Of a stretch of 64,000 bases of DNA, positions 43,687-52,507 are shown one piece after another (positions within the stretch are counted from its first letter, which is position 1; every line of letters starts with the position of its first letter). The notes under the pieces are model-generated. The model had not been told where the DNA came from, searched no databases, and saw only the letters and a program-made list of their open reading frames with translations. The DNA lies in contig NZ_BDFO01000001.1 in assembly GCF_001748245.1 (NCBI RefSeq), positions 7,492,346-7,556,345 of the forward strand, in the 5' to 3' direction. A program made the position numbers and the translations under genes. Source of the DNA: Oligoflexus tunisiensis (GTDB lineage Bacteria; Bdellovibrionota_B; Oligoflexia; Oligoflexales; Oligoflexaceae).

Positions 43687-44586
43687 CTAGTCGCCGGGCT
43701 CAAGGTCGATGATGCCCTTGTCCTTCACGAAGTTTTTCAGGTTATTCACGATGCGGGCTTCGATTTGTCGGGCCCGTTCGCGGCTGATGCCGTAACGATC
43801 GCCGATTTCCTGCAGAGTCACCGGGTTCTCGTTCATGATGCGATCCTCAAAGATCTCCAGATCGCGACCTTTCAACGTCTGCCGAAAGCTTTCCAACTGT
43901 TCGCCAAAAATACTGCGCAGCTCTTCGCTCGCGAGCGTGTCCTCGACACTGGGCTCCTGGTTGGGAATCATCGACCCCCTGGTCCCCCCTTCGCCTTCAT
44001 CATCCGAGCCGATCGGAGCGTCGAGCGAATAGTCCGGCCCGTTGAGGCGCATTTGCATATCGATGACATCCTTCTCCCGCACATCGAGGTTTGCGGCCAG
44101 AAGTTTGGTATCGATGTGATCGTATTCGGCCAAAAGTTTGTCCATCTCCCGCCGCAAATTGAAGAAAAGCTTGCGCTGCGCTGCTGTTGTGCCAATCTTA
44201 ACTTGGCTCTTGTTATCCATGATGTATTTGAGAATATAGGCTCTTATCCACCAGGCTGCGTAACTTGAAAGTTTCACCCCCTTGTAAGGGTTGTACTTTT
44301 TCACAGCCTGCATCAGACCATAATTGCCTTCCTGAATCAGATCGAGAAGGTTGGCCTGAGCCTGACGAAAGTCGTTGGCGATTTTCACAACGAGCCGGAG
44401 ATTCGAGGTTACAAGACGGTGGGCAGCTGCTATATCTCCCTCTTCAAAATGCTTGCGGGCGGCTTCCAATTCCTCTTCTGGCGTCAGCAGAGAATATTTG
44501 GAGATTTCTTGCAGATAGAGTTGCAGAGGTGATAACTTGCTAACAGCCTGGCTAGCCTTGGGAGTTGGCAGATTTTTCGTCATCAA
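43687..44586 (-). CDS. rpoH: heat-shock sigma factor RpoH (sigma-32)
   Basis: A 299-residue group 3 sigma factor. Region 2 is complete (LVTSNLRLVVKIANDF, LDLIQEGNYGLMQAV, LSSYAAWWIRAYI), the RpoH box QRKLFFNLRR lies at 137-146, and region 4 has a helix-turn-helix (TLQEIGDRYGISRERARQIE). The box distinguishes RpoH from RpoD, SigH and stationary-phase factors. An insertion of acidic residues near 200 (GSDDEGEGGTR) is longer than in E. coli. The gene is divergent from the lipid kinase over 37 bases and converges on the helicase gene. Confidence 0.93.
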   Translation of the reverse strand: MMTKNLPTPKASQAVSKLSPLQLYLQEISKYSLLTPEEELEAARKHFEEGDIAAAHRLVTSNLRLVVKIANDFRQAQANLLDLIQEGNYGLMQAVKKYNPYKGVKLSSYAAWWIRAYILKYIMDNKSQVKIGTTAAQRKLFFNLRREMDKLLAEYDHIDTKLLAANLDVREKDVIDMQMRLNGPDYSLDAPIGSDDEGEGGTRGSMIPNQEPSVEDTLASEELRSIFGEQLESFRQTLKGRDLEIFEDRIMNENPVTLQEIGDRYGISRERARQIEARIVNNLKNFVKDKGIIDLEPGD

Positions 44587-44623
44587 TACACCCCTGCTTC
44601 AACCTGACAAATGGGACTGAAAT

Positions 44624-45556
44624 ATGCCAGGAATTGGGATCATAGCAAATCCCCACTCTAAGTTAAATAAGCGTTCTCCCGAGGAATTAAAGCTTTTACA
44701 GGACGTTCTTGGCCAAAAAGGCATCTTTTCCCTAAGCCAGGACCTCGAGCATCTTGATCGCATCATCCACGAATACAAAGACAAACACATTGATATTATT
44801 GCCATAAATGGTGGCGATGGGAGCATCTCGCGCGCCATCAGCCGGATTATCAGCATTTATGGCAAGGATCCGCTGCCGCGTCTCTGTGTGCTTGGCGGTG
44901 GAACGATGAATCTCGTGGCGGCTCAGTTGGGTGTGCGGGGCAGGCCCCATGAGATTTTGCAGCGACTTCTTCGCGACGCCGAGCAACCCGAGTCCATGAG
45001 ACACGAGAGCCTCGCGACCTTGAAGATCGGCGAAGTCTATGGCTTTCTTTATGCGGATCAATCATCCACAGCAATTTTGGAAGAATTTTATCATAAAAAG
45101 AACGGTCATGTGGGAGCCACCTGGCTGAGCGTGCGCATCATCAATTCATTTCTGTGGCGCGGCCCTTTGATCAAGCGTGTGATTCGCGCTCATCGACTCG
45201 ATGCCACGTTTAAACCAGGCGGTCGCCTGCGTTCACCGGCCCTGGGTGCCTTTGCGGGAACCATCACCAAGTTTCCGATGGGCCTCCAGTTTCTTCCCCT
45301 GGCCCGGCAACGTCCGGGACATTTTCAAGTCACTGTCGTGACTTGCCCTCCGGAAAAGTTGCTATGGTATATGCCCGCGATCATGCTACAACAAAAAGAA
45401 GGCCCCGCATCAGGAAAGCACAGTTTTTGCTGTGAACAGGCGAATCTTCGATACGAGGGTTCGGTCCATTTCACGGTTGATGGGGAAATCTATGTGAACC
45501 CCACCGGTTCGCTGAAGATTGAAGCGGGCCCGAAGCTCGAGTTTGTTTGCAGCTAA
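44624..45556 (+). CDS. diacylglycerol-kinase-family lipid kinase
   Basis: A 310-residue protein with the DAGK catalytic pattern: an N-terminal GIIANPHSKLNK, the nucleotide loop NGGDGSISRAIS, then the GGGTMNLVAAQLGV loop, and a C-terminal beta-domain ending YEGSVHFTVDGEIYVN. Family members phosphorylate diacylglycerol, sphingosine-type lipids or related substrates; the substrate is not evident. It is followed after 13 bases by an AmgK-like kinase gene, with which it is probably co-transcribed. The start is ATG with weak ribosome binding. Confidence 0.82.
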   Translation: MPGIGIIANPHSKLNKRSPEELKLLQDVLGQKGIFSLSQDLEHLDRIIHEYKDKHIDIIAINGGDGSISRAISRIISIYGKDPLPRLCVLGGGTMNLVAAQLGVRGRPHEILQRLLRDAEQPESMRHESLATLKIGEVYGFLYADQSSTAILEEFYHKKNGHVGATWLSVRIINSFLWRGPLIKRVIRAHRLDATFKPGGRLRSPALGAFAGTITKFPMGLQFLPLARQRPGHFQVTVVTCPPEKLLWYMPAIMLQQKEGPASGKHSFCCEQANLRYEGSVHFTVDGEIYVNPTGSLKIEAGPKLEFVCS

Positions 45557-45569
45557 GAGGTGGATCAAC

Positions 45570-46694
45570 ATGGATCACGACGTCAGCAGAGTGAGGACCC
45601 CGGCCCCCATCGTTACGGTGCCGACCGAGCAATCAGGAGCAAATATGCGTTCCAAAACCCTGCCGCCGCCCCCGGAATGGGCCATCAGTCAGGCTCTTGG
45701 CCTCGACCATATTCGAGTCAGCTGGCTGGCTGGCGACGGATCGGACCGCTGCTATTATCGTCTTCATGACAAAGACAGCGAAAAAACCTATGTGCTCATG
45801 CAGCTTTCCGGCGATGACGCCGTGCAGCTCGCGAAGGATGGCTATGAGTGGGTGAAGATCAGCGCCCTGCTCGCCGATCACGAGATTCCCGCGCCCCGCA
45901 CGATCGCAGCGCTGCCGGATTTTGCCGCGCTGATTATCGAGGATTACGGCGATGTGATGATGGAAACCTTCGCGCTCGAGGCTTTGGAAAAAGGGCAAAG
46001 AGCGGAAGTTTTGCATTTGTATCAGCAGGCCTTCGGCATGCTCGGGCATTTTTTGGAAATCACCGAATCCGGACGATCCCACTGGCGGGAACGTTCCTTT
46101 GATGCCGCGCGCCTGGATTGGGAGCTGCATTTTTTCAAGGAACAGTTTCTCGAAGCGGTGCTGGGCTGGACCTTTACGCCGGCTGAAGCCGAGGCTTTCA
46201 GCAAGGACGCTCACGCCCTGGCCGCATGGCTGGCGGAACGCTCGCAATACTTCGTGCACCGCGACTTTCATTCCCGCAACATCATGATCAAGGATAAAAA
46301 CCTCGCGGTTATCGACTTCCAGGACGCGCGCCTCGGACCGCCGACCTATGACCTCGTGTCGCTCTGTTTTGATTCCTATATCCCGCTGACGAGTGCGGAA
46401 CGCCGCGCGCTCATCGAGCAGGGGATCGCCGCGCTGATGGCGACCACACGGTCGCTGGACCAGGCCGATCTCGAAGAGGAGATTGGACCGATGCTTCTGC
46501 AGCGTCAGCTGAAAGCGATCGGCAGCTTTGGATATCTGACCGTCAAGAAAAACCGCGGCAACTATCTTCGCAATATCGCCCCGGCTCTGGCCACCCTCGA
46601 TGCGGATCTCATTGAAGACAGCCGCTGGCCCTTCCTCTCCCAAACTCTGATCCAGGAAATCAAAAAGCGCTGGCAGGAGCGGGGAGCCCTATGA
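45570..46694 (+). CDS. amgK: N-acetylmuramate/N-acetylglucosamine kinase AmgK-like
   Basis: A 374-residue aminoglycoside-phosphotransferase-fold protein. The kinase catalytic motif HRDFHSRNIM and the metal motif IDFQDARLGPPTYDL are present, matching AmgK and not an antibiotic-resistance enzyme. AmgK phosphorylates MurNAc at C1 for peptidoglycan recycling. The next gene is MurU-like with a 4-base overlap, as in Pseudomonas putida. GAGGTGG precedes the ATG at 45570; a second ATG at 45645 with CAGGAGC would remove a low-complexity N-terminal stretch and is an equally good start. Confidence 0.82.
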   Translation: MDHDVSRVRTPAPIVTVPTEQSGANMRSKTLPPPPEWAISQALGLDHIRVSWLAGDGSDRCYYRLHDKDSEKTYVLMQLSGDDAVQLAKDGYEWVKISALLADHEIPAPRTIAALPDFAALIIEDYGDVMMETFALEALEKGQRAEVLHLYQQAFGMLGHFLEITESGRSHWRERSFDAARLDWELHFFKEQFLEAVLGWTFTPAEAEAFSKDAHALAAWLAERSQYFVHRDFHSRNIMIKDKNLAVIDFQDARLGPPTYDLVSLCFDSYIPLTSAERRALIEQGIAALMATTRSLDQADLEEEIGPMLLQRQLKAIGSFGYLTVKKNRGNYLRNIAPALATLDADLIEDSRWPFLSQTLIQEIKKRWQERGAL

Positions 46695-47644
46695 AGGCGC
46701 TCCTCCTGGCGGCCGGACTCGGGACCCGGCTGCGTCCTCTCACTGAGGTATTGCCGAAACCTTTGTGCCTGTTCTACGGCCGGCCTATTCTGGATCTTGT
46801 CTATGAACAGATCAAAAAAGTGGGTATTCACCAGATTGCGATCAATACGCATCACCTGCCGCTTGTGATCAATCAGCATATACAAAAGCACCCGGCTGTC
46901 TATACACCGCCTCCTCACATCTCGCATGAGCCTGAAATCCTTGGCACCGGCGGCGCCATCAATCCCTTGCGGGCCTGGCTGGGCAGCGATGACCTTCTCA
47001 TCTGCAATGGCGATGTGATGGCGGACATTGACCTGAAGGCCCTTGTGCAGCAGCACCGGGAATCCGGTTCAGACGCCACCATGGTGCTCCTCGATCGGCA
47101 TAAGAAAGGCACCAATCCGGTGGCCTATGAAGGGACCGCGATCCGGGCCATTGGCGACCAGCCGGTCAAAGCCACGGAAAGGCATACGCTGGCCACGTTC
47201 AGCGGCATCCATATCATCGGCCCAAGGCTCGTGCGCGCAATCCCTGCGGGCGGCAGTCCCTCGATCATCGAGGCTTATCATCGTCTGCTGGCGGAAGGGG
47301 CGCGGATTCAGGCTTTTATTCATCGGGGATTCTGGGAGGATCTGGGAACGCCACGCGATTATTTTGCGGCTCATCAGGCGGTGCTTCTGCATCCTGATCG
47401 GGCGGGGCTTTGTCAAAGGCTTGGTCTTGATCCGTCTATTCGTTTTGAGGGTGATTCCGCGCTGTGTGGGCCTGGTCCTTTTCCTGAGCGTAGACAGAAC
47501 AGCTTTCTCTTTGGGCCTATACAGGGTGATCAGGGTGAACAGCCTATACAGTCCTGCCTGGTCTATCCATCAACCGTGATTAAGCCTGGTCAAAAATTGG
47601 AAAACGGGATTATCACACCGGAAGTTTGTATGGGGATCGTTTGA
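46691..47644 (+). CDS. murU: MurNAc-1-phosphate uridylyltransferase MurU-like
   Basis: A 317-residue nucleotidyltransferase with the classic signature LLAAGLGTRLRPLTEVLPKPL near the N-terminus and the metal motif ICNGDVMADID. MurU makes UDP-MurNAc from MurNAc-1-P and UTP, allowing recycling that bypasses MurA and MurB. It overlaps amgK by 4 bases (ATGA). About 80 C-terminal residues extend past the usual MurU length, but they are predominantly beta and could act as a left-handed helix cap. A generic sugar-1-P nucleotidyltransferase is the alternative; the amgK context favours MurU. Confidence 0.82.
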   Translation: MKALLLAAGLGTRLRPLTEVLPKPLCLFYGRPILDLVYEQIKKVGIHQIAINTHHLPLVINQHIQKHPAVYTPPPHISHEPEILGTGGAINPLRAWLGSDDLLICNGDVMADIDLKALVQQHRESGSDATMVLLDRHKKGTNPVAYEGTAIRAIGDQPVKATERHTLATFSGIHIIGPRLVRAIPAGGSPSIIEAYHRLLAEGARIQAFIHRGFWEDLGTPRDYFAAHQAVLLHPDRAGLCQRLGLDPSIRFEGDSALCGPGPFPERRQNSFLFGPIQGDQGEQPIQSCLVYPSTVIKPGQKLENGIITPEVCMGIV

Positions 47645-47784
47645 GGAGAGAGGGAAGCCACGACGCTCGTCTTTAAAATCTTCATCGCTATAAGTCTTCG
47701 GCTGAAAGTCATTGCGATTCGATTTTTAAATCAGGCCTTCGTTAGCTGCTCCAAAGAATGCGGTCAAAGTTCGAGGTTTCTATA

Positions 47785-48978
47785 TTAAGTACGTTTTAAG
47801 AAATCTTTGGATACAGTTTGCGAAAACAGGTCATCCAGTGAATCATTGGCCACTTCAAGGACCACTTTGCTGGCTTTCACTTTAGTCACGGAAACCATTT
47901 TGCCGTTCGACTTGGTTTTACCTTTCACAAATTTTTGATCAGCGTTGTCATCAGCAGACGCCATGCTTGCAGGATCCACATAATAGATGGTCGTGCCAGC
48001 GGTCAGGCGGTCAGGGTTGTCGATCATATCGTTGTGGCGCCAGATGAGTTTCCAGAGGGACGAGTTGCCAAAGACGCGACCGGCGATGGTTGCCAGCGTG
48101 TCACCCTGCTGAATCTGAATCTCGGAACGTTGCACGCTTTCGTAGGTTGTCGCGAACTGCATCGACTGCTCGGTCAGCTGGTAGTAAACCACATCACCGG
48201 GATAGATCAGTCGTGGGTTGGCGAGGCCTGTGAAGTTGGCAATTTCCGTCCACTTGTTGGAGTCACCGTAGATACGGGCGGCAATTTTTGCCAGAGTGTC
48301 ACCCTTTTGCACGATGTAGGACATTTTCGAACCGAGTTCGGGAAGACCAGGACCGACCGGAGTGCCGGCGACCGCACCGCCCATGGGGGCTGGATTCATG
48401 GGAGCTGCTCCCGCCTGGTTCATGCCTGCGTTCATGCCGGCGTCCATGGCTGGATTGCCCATGCCGTCATTGGCCATCATGTTGCCGCCGTCCATGCCGG
48501 CGTTGTTCATCATGCCACCATTGTTGGGAAACTGGCTGTTATTTGCCGTATTCATCTCTTCGATGATCTGCTGCAAATCTTCCTCGCCGCCCTGACCCTG
48601 GTTGTTGGCCAGCATGTTGCCTTCGTTCATGCCATTCATCATGCCGTTGTTTTCGGCACCGAATGCATTGCCCTGGTCGTTATTGAAGCCGTTGGTTTCG
48701 GCTCCATTGACCATCTGGTCGTTGTTCATCATCTGTTCGTTGTTCATCATCGCTTCGTTGTTCATCATCGCTTCGTTGTTTGCCATCGCCTCGTTGTTCA
48801 TCATCTCTTCGTTTTCCATGGCGTTGTTTTCCGCCATGGCCATCTCTTCCTCTGTCGACGCTGCGATTTCCTCTTCTGAACCTTCTGCCGAGTCGGAACT
48901 CGAGCAACCCAGACTCAGAAACTGCAGCGAGAACATGAAGCTGGCAAGGCACAGTAACCTGACCAATTTCGATCTCAT
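47785..48978 (-). CDS. LysM-domain lipoprotein with Met/Asn hexapeptide repeat
   Basis: A 397-residue lipoprotein: signal peptide and lipobox LSLGC (Cys25), an acidic Met/Asn/Glu-rich region 30-205, then two LysM domains (about 219-268, YIVQKGDTLAKIAARIYGDS; and about 287-334, IQIQQGDTLATIAGRVF) that bind peptidoglycan, and a basic C-terminal tail. The repeat (residues 55-90) has hexads like NNEAMM. A start at 48978 has GGGGAGGGG directly ahead. The overall form suggests an outer-membrane lipoprotein that contacts the cell wall. Divergent from the dcw cluster over 348 bases. Confidence 0.82.
   Translation of the reverse strand: MRSKLVRLLCLASFMFSLQFLSLGCSSSDSAEGSEEEIAASTEEEMAMAENNAMENEEMMNNEAMANNEAMMNNEAMMNNEQMMNNDQMVNGAETNGFNNDQGNAFGAENNGMMNGMNEGNMLANNQGQGGEEDLQQIIEEMNTANNSQFPNNGGMMNNAGMDGGNMMANDGMGNPAMDAGMNAGMNQAGAAPMNPAPMGGAVAGTPVGPGLPELGSKMSYIVQKGDTLAKIAARIYGDSNKWTEIANFTGLANPRLIYPGDVVYYQLTEQSMQFATTYESVQRSEIQIQQGDTLATIAGRVFGNSSLWKLIWRHNDMIDNPDRLTAGTTIYYVDPASMASADDNADQKFVKGKTKSNGKMVSVTKVKASKVVLEVANDSLDDLFSQTVSKDFLKRT
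48709..48816 (-). repeat. six tandem 18-base coding repeats
   Basis: Six 18-base units encode hexapeptides of the form NNEAMM inside the LysM lipoprotein (residues 55-90). Units differ by a few bases. Such a repeat can gain or lose whole units without shifting the frame. Confidence 0.85.
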
Positions 48979-49326
48979 GACCCCTCCCCTGTGTGACGCA
49001 AGGTTTTCGACAATGATCTCACCATGAAGACACCTCCATATGCCTGGTGAACCGATACCTGACGTACGAGTCGGCACAAAAACGCCAACCCTTTAGCCAT
49101 TACAAACCGAAATCATAAAGGCCGCAAGCTGCATGGATTTCCTGCTTCCCTCGAGAATTTCTGCCTGTTCTGCGGTTTTTGGGGTAGTGATGAAGCGTGA
49201 TCTATCGTTTTGACAAGTCAACCAGGCGGAATTTGACCACATCTGTTTAGACGCGATAAGCTAATACCAGTTGCCCCTATGCCGCCCCTCGAGTATGACA
49301 AAGCCTTCTTCTGGACGAGGGGTATC
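48979..49326. other. 348-base divergent region upstream of the dcw cluster
   Basis: Lies between the LysM lipoprotein (minus) and rsmH (plus). It contains the two ribosome-binding sites and the possible promoter listed at 49210-49260. mraZ, which normally leads this cluster, is not here, and I see no MraZ-type repeats or other genes. Confidence 0.5.
49210..49260 (+). promoter_or_regulatory. possible promoter region of the dcw operon
   Basis: TTGACA at 49210 lacks a good -10 box at usual spacing. A second -35-like TTGACC (49233-49238) is followed after 16 bases by GATAAG (49255-49260). One of these likely drives rsmH, 67 bases downstream. Confidence 0.35.
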
Positions 49327-50289
49327 ATGGAAAACTTCGAACATATCAGCGTCCTGCGCGAAGAGCTGGTGCAGAGTCTGGCCCTGAAACCCGGTGACTA
49401 TGCTGTCGACTGTACAGCCGGCGGGGGTGGACACACCCGCATCCTGCTTGATCAGGTGGGCCGAAGCGGAAAAGTCTTCGCCTTTGATCGCGATGCCTGG
49501 GCTCAGGCCGTCCTGCATAAGCGCTTTGCCGCCGAACTCGAAAGCGGTCAGCTCACATTAATTCAGGCGCCGTTCTCGGAACTGGTGCCGGAACTCGAAA
49601 GCAGGAATCTGCTCGGATGCATTCAGGGTCTTTGTGCCGATATCGGTGTGTCGTCGCCACAGCTTGATCATGCGGAACGCGGTTTTTCCTTTGCGAAATC
49701 GGGTCCCCTCGATATGCGCATGGATCAGACGCGTGGCCCCACAGCTGCGGATCTTGTCAACGAAAGCACGGAAGAGGAACTCATTCGCATCTTCCGCGAT
49801 TATGGGGAAGACCCGCAGGCCCGATCGGTGGCGCGGGCCATCCTGAAACGTCGGGCGGAAAAGCCCTTTGCGGAAACCACGGACCTCGCGAATGTTGTCG
49901 CGTCCGCTTCCCATTACAAGGAACGCAGTCGCAAGCATCCGGCGACCAAAATCTTTCAGGCTCTGCGCATTGCGGTGAACACGGAACTCGAGGAACTCGA
50001 AACGCTGCTCCAGGATTTTCCCAAGGTACTCGCCTCCGGGGGTCGCTGTGGGATCATCAGCTTCCATTCCCTGGAAGACCGGCTGGTCAAGCAGGGTTTC
50101 AAACACCTGGTCGATGGAAACAAGCCCCGGTTTGATCGGCACGTGCCCATCACCGCCGCTCAATTGGATGCCATGTACGAAAAACGCTTCCAGATCATCA
50201 AACCCTTTCCTCTGGAACCGTCTGACCAGGAAGTCGAACGAAACCCAAGAGCCCGAAGTGCCAAGCTGCGCGTGATAGAAAAGCTATAA
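49327..50289 (+). CDS. rsmH: 16S rRNA m4C1402 methyltransferase
   Basis: A 320-residue RsmH (MraW) that methylates C1402 of 16S rRNA. The SAM-binding motif DCTAGGGGHT is near residue 28, followed by GVSSPQLDHAERGFSF and IISFHSLEDRLVKQGF, all characteristic. GAGGGG precedes the ATG at 49327; an in-frame ATG 16 codons earlier lacks this site. It heads the dcw cluster, here without mraZ, and leads into ftsL after 77 bases. Confidence 0.95.
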   Translation: MENFEHISVLREELVQSLALKPGDYAVDCTAGGGGHTRILLDQVGRSGKVFAFDRDAWAQAVLHKRFAAELESGQLTLIQAPFSELVPELESRNLLGCIQGLCADIGVSSPQLDHAERGFSFAKSGPLDMRMDQTRGPTAADLVNESTEEELIRIFRDYGEDPQARSVARAILKRRAEKPFAETTDLANVVASASHYKERSRKHPATKIFQALRIAVNTELEELETLLQDFPKVLASGGRCGIISFHSLEDRLVKQGFKHLVDGNKPRFDRHVPITAAQLDAMYEKRFQIIKPFPLEPSDQEVERNPRARSAKLRVIEKL

Positions 50290-50366
50290 AACACAGGCGC
50301 CTGAAACGCCTGAGTCCTGATATCCTTAACGTATGACCCCATGGGTCCCCAGGGAGGATTCGCGAC

Positions 50367-50639
50367 ATGAAGCTTTCGACTCTGACTCGCATCTGGAACA
50401 AACTGCCCTTCGTCCTGCTGGTCGGAGGGTTTGGCCTCGCCTCCTTCAAAGCCTACATTACGATTCAGACCACGATCATCGGCTATAAGATTGGCCAGAT
50501 GAAACAGACTGAAACCGATCTCCTCGAATCCCAAAGCACTCTGAAAATGGAACTGGCGAAGATCACGCGGCGCGAAAGTCTCATGACCCTGTCCGCCCGA
50601 GCCAACGAAAACCATAAAGATGTTTGGGCCGCCCATTGA
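50367..50639 (+). CDS. ftsL: cell-division protein FtsL-like
   Basis: A 90-residue single-pass protein: a short cytoplasmic start, a TM helix about residues 13-31 (FVLLVGGFGLASFKAYI), then a periplasmic coiled-coil with a leucine-rich heptad pattern and a terminal ALSARANENHKDV that fits the FtsL family. FtsL recruits FtsB and FtsI to the division site. Position between rsmH and ftsI supports the call despite low sequence conservation. GGGAGGA lies ahead of the ATG. Confidence 0.75.
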   Translation: MKLSTLTRIWNKLPFVLLVGGFGLASFKAYITIQTTIIGYKIGQMKQTETDLLESQSTLKMELAKITRRESLMTLSARANENHKDVWAAH

Positions 50640-50641
50640 AA

Positions 50642-52492
50642 ATGCCGCATATTCGTCAACTTTGGAGCAGCTTGCGACGCCTGCGCCCTGGCCAGGTTCG
50701 TCAAATCTGGAACAGTTTGCGTCGGCAGAAGCCCAGCCAGACGCTGGGTCCCTTCTATGTGGGACGCAATCGCAGCATCGCGCTCGTCTTTTTTGGGCTC
50801 TTTGCCATTCTTGCGGGACGGGCCGTGACCATTCACATCCTGAGTCCTTCCGCGGATATTCTCGAAACGCTCGCCCGGCGTCAGTATCAAACCAAAATCG
50901 ACCTGTCTCCCTATCGCGGCAATATCTATGATCGGCGGGGGGAGCCACTGGCCATCAGTATCCGGCGCCCGTCCTTTTACGTGAACCCGCGCATCTTCGA
51001 TCCCACGCCGCAGCAGACAAGGCAGCTCGGGCAGATCCTCGACATCTCCCCAAAGCATGTTCGCAAAGTTGCCAAACGTACCAATTACTTTGCCTGGCTC
51101 GCCCGCAAGGTCGAACTTACTCAGGCGCAAAAGGTCAACGCTCTTAAGATTGAAGGTCTTTACGAAATCACCGAACCGGCCCGCTTTTATCCGAGCGGCA
51201 AGGATCTGGTGCCTTTGATCGGTTCGGTCGGCATCGATAACCACGGTCTTCAGGGTGTGGAGCTGGCTTACGACAGCACGCTGCAGGGTGAGGTTCTGAC
51301 CACCTTTCGCAATCGGGACGCACGCGGACAGTCCATCTATCGCGACTCGCTCCTGGCCCTGCCTGAAAAAACCGGAAAGAACATTGTTCTGACTCTGGAC
51401 AGCGCCATTCAAAATACGGCTCAAAGGGCTTTGCAAAAGGGTGTGGAAAAGGCCAAGGCCAAAGGCGGTTTTGCCATTGTCTCGGATCCTCATACCGGCC
51501 GCATCCTCGCCATCGCCAATGTCAACAGCGCGCCGCAGGAAATCAATCGCAACCGGGCGCTCACGGATATCTTTGAACCCGGCTCGGTCGTCAAGCCTCT
51601 CGTCATCGGCCGTGCGGTCGAACTGGGTCTGACCCGGATGGACGAAGTCCATGACACCTTCAATGGAAGCTACTCCGAGGATCGTTGGACCATTCGCGAT
51701 ACGCATGGGGCCCCGTCGATGTCGACCGAGGAGATTCTGATTGAATCGAGCAACATCGGAACCTATCGGATCGCCAAACGCATGGGTCCGGAACGTCTGG
51801 CGCTGACGCTCGGTGAGTTCGGCATCGGGTCCCGTGACAATCACATCGGTTTTCCCGGACAGCAGTTCGGCCGCGTCAGTCCCTGGCAGAAATGGCGACC
51901 TGTGCGCTTTGCCAACGTTGCCTTTGGTCAGGGCTTTTATGCGTCAGGCCTTGAACTGGTGCAGGCCTTTGGTGCGATTGCCAATGGCGGCAACCTGATG
52001 AAGCCCTTCTTTATCGACCATATCGAATCACCCGAGGGCGGCATGATCGAATCGCACGCCTCGGAAATCGTCCGCCGTGTGTTCTCACCCACCACCGCCG
52101 CCAGCCTTCGCCAGGTCCTGCGCCGCGTCGTGGATGAAGGAACCGGCAGCCGGGCGGCCTTGACCTCCTGGTCGTCTGCCGGAAAAACCGGCACCAGTGA
52201 AAAAGTGGATCCGCAGACCCGTCGCTATTCGGATCATCTGCGAATCGCCAGCTTCATCGGCTTTGCACCGAGTGTGGATCCTCACCTCGTGATTTATGTC
52301 GTAGTCGATGAACCCTTCGTGAGACCCTATACAGGTGGCATCCATGCTGCACCGATCTTTCAGGAAATTGCCGAGGAAACCCTGCGCTATCTGAATGTGG
52401 CTCCCGACAAGTTTCCGGCAAAAGACGTGCTTGCAAAAGGAACCAACGATCATCTACAAAAGTCAGAAAGCCGGGGCAATCAAGCCCTTTAA
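50642..52492 (+). CDS. ftsI: septal peptidoglycan transpeptidase FtsI (PBP3)
   Basis: A 617-residue class B penicillin-binding protein. A basic cytoplasmic N-terminus precedes TM near residues 44-66, followed by the dimerisation domain starting YRGNIYDRRGEPLAIS, and the transpeptidase domain with SxxK (Ser315, EPGSVVKP), SxN (Ser369-Asn371, SSNIGTYRIAKRMG) and KTG (515-517). No PASTA domains follow. It cross-links septal peptidoglycan. The ATG is 2 bases after the ftsL stop and lacks a clear ribosome-binding site, so translation is probably coupled; a TTG at 50624 is an alternative start. Confidence 0.95.
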   Translation: MPHIRQLWSSLRRLRPGQVRQIWNSLRRQKPSQTLGPFYVGRNRSIALVFFGLFAILAGRAVTIHILSPSADILETLARRQYQTKIDLSPYRGNIYDRRGEPLAISIRRPSFYVNPRIFDPTPQQTRQLGQILDISPKHVRKVAKRTNYFAWLARKVELTQAQKVNALKIEGLYEITEPARFYPSGKDLVPLIGSVGIDNHGLQGVELAYDSTLQGEVLTTFRNRDARGQSIYRDSLLALPEKTGKNIVLTLDSAIQNTAQRALQKGVEKAKAKGGFAIVSDPHTGRILAIANVNSAPQEINRNRALTDIFEPGSVVKPLVIGRAVELGLTRMDEVHDTFNGSYSEDRWTIRDTHGAPSMSTEEILIESSNIGTYRIAKRMGPERLALTLGEFGIGSRDNHIGFPGQQFGRVSPWQKWRPVRFANVAFGQGFYASGLELVQAFGAIANGGNLMKPFFIDHIESPEGGMIESHASEIVRRVFSPTTAASLRQVLRRVVDEGTGSRAALTSWSSAGKTGTSEKVDPQTRRYSDHLRIASFIGFAPSVDPHLVIYVVVDEPFVRPYTGGIHAAPIFQEIAEETLRYLNVAPDKFPAKDVLAKGTNDHLQKSESRGNQAL

Positions 52493-52507
52493 GGAGTCCG
52501 GCATACC

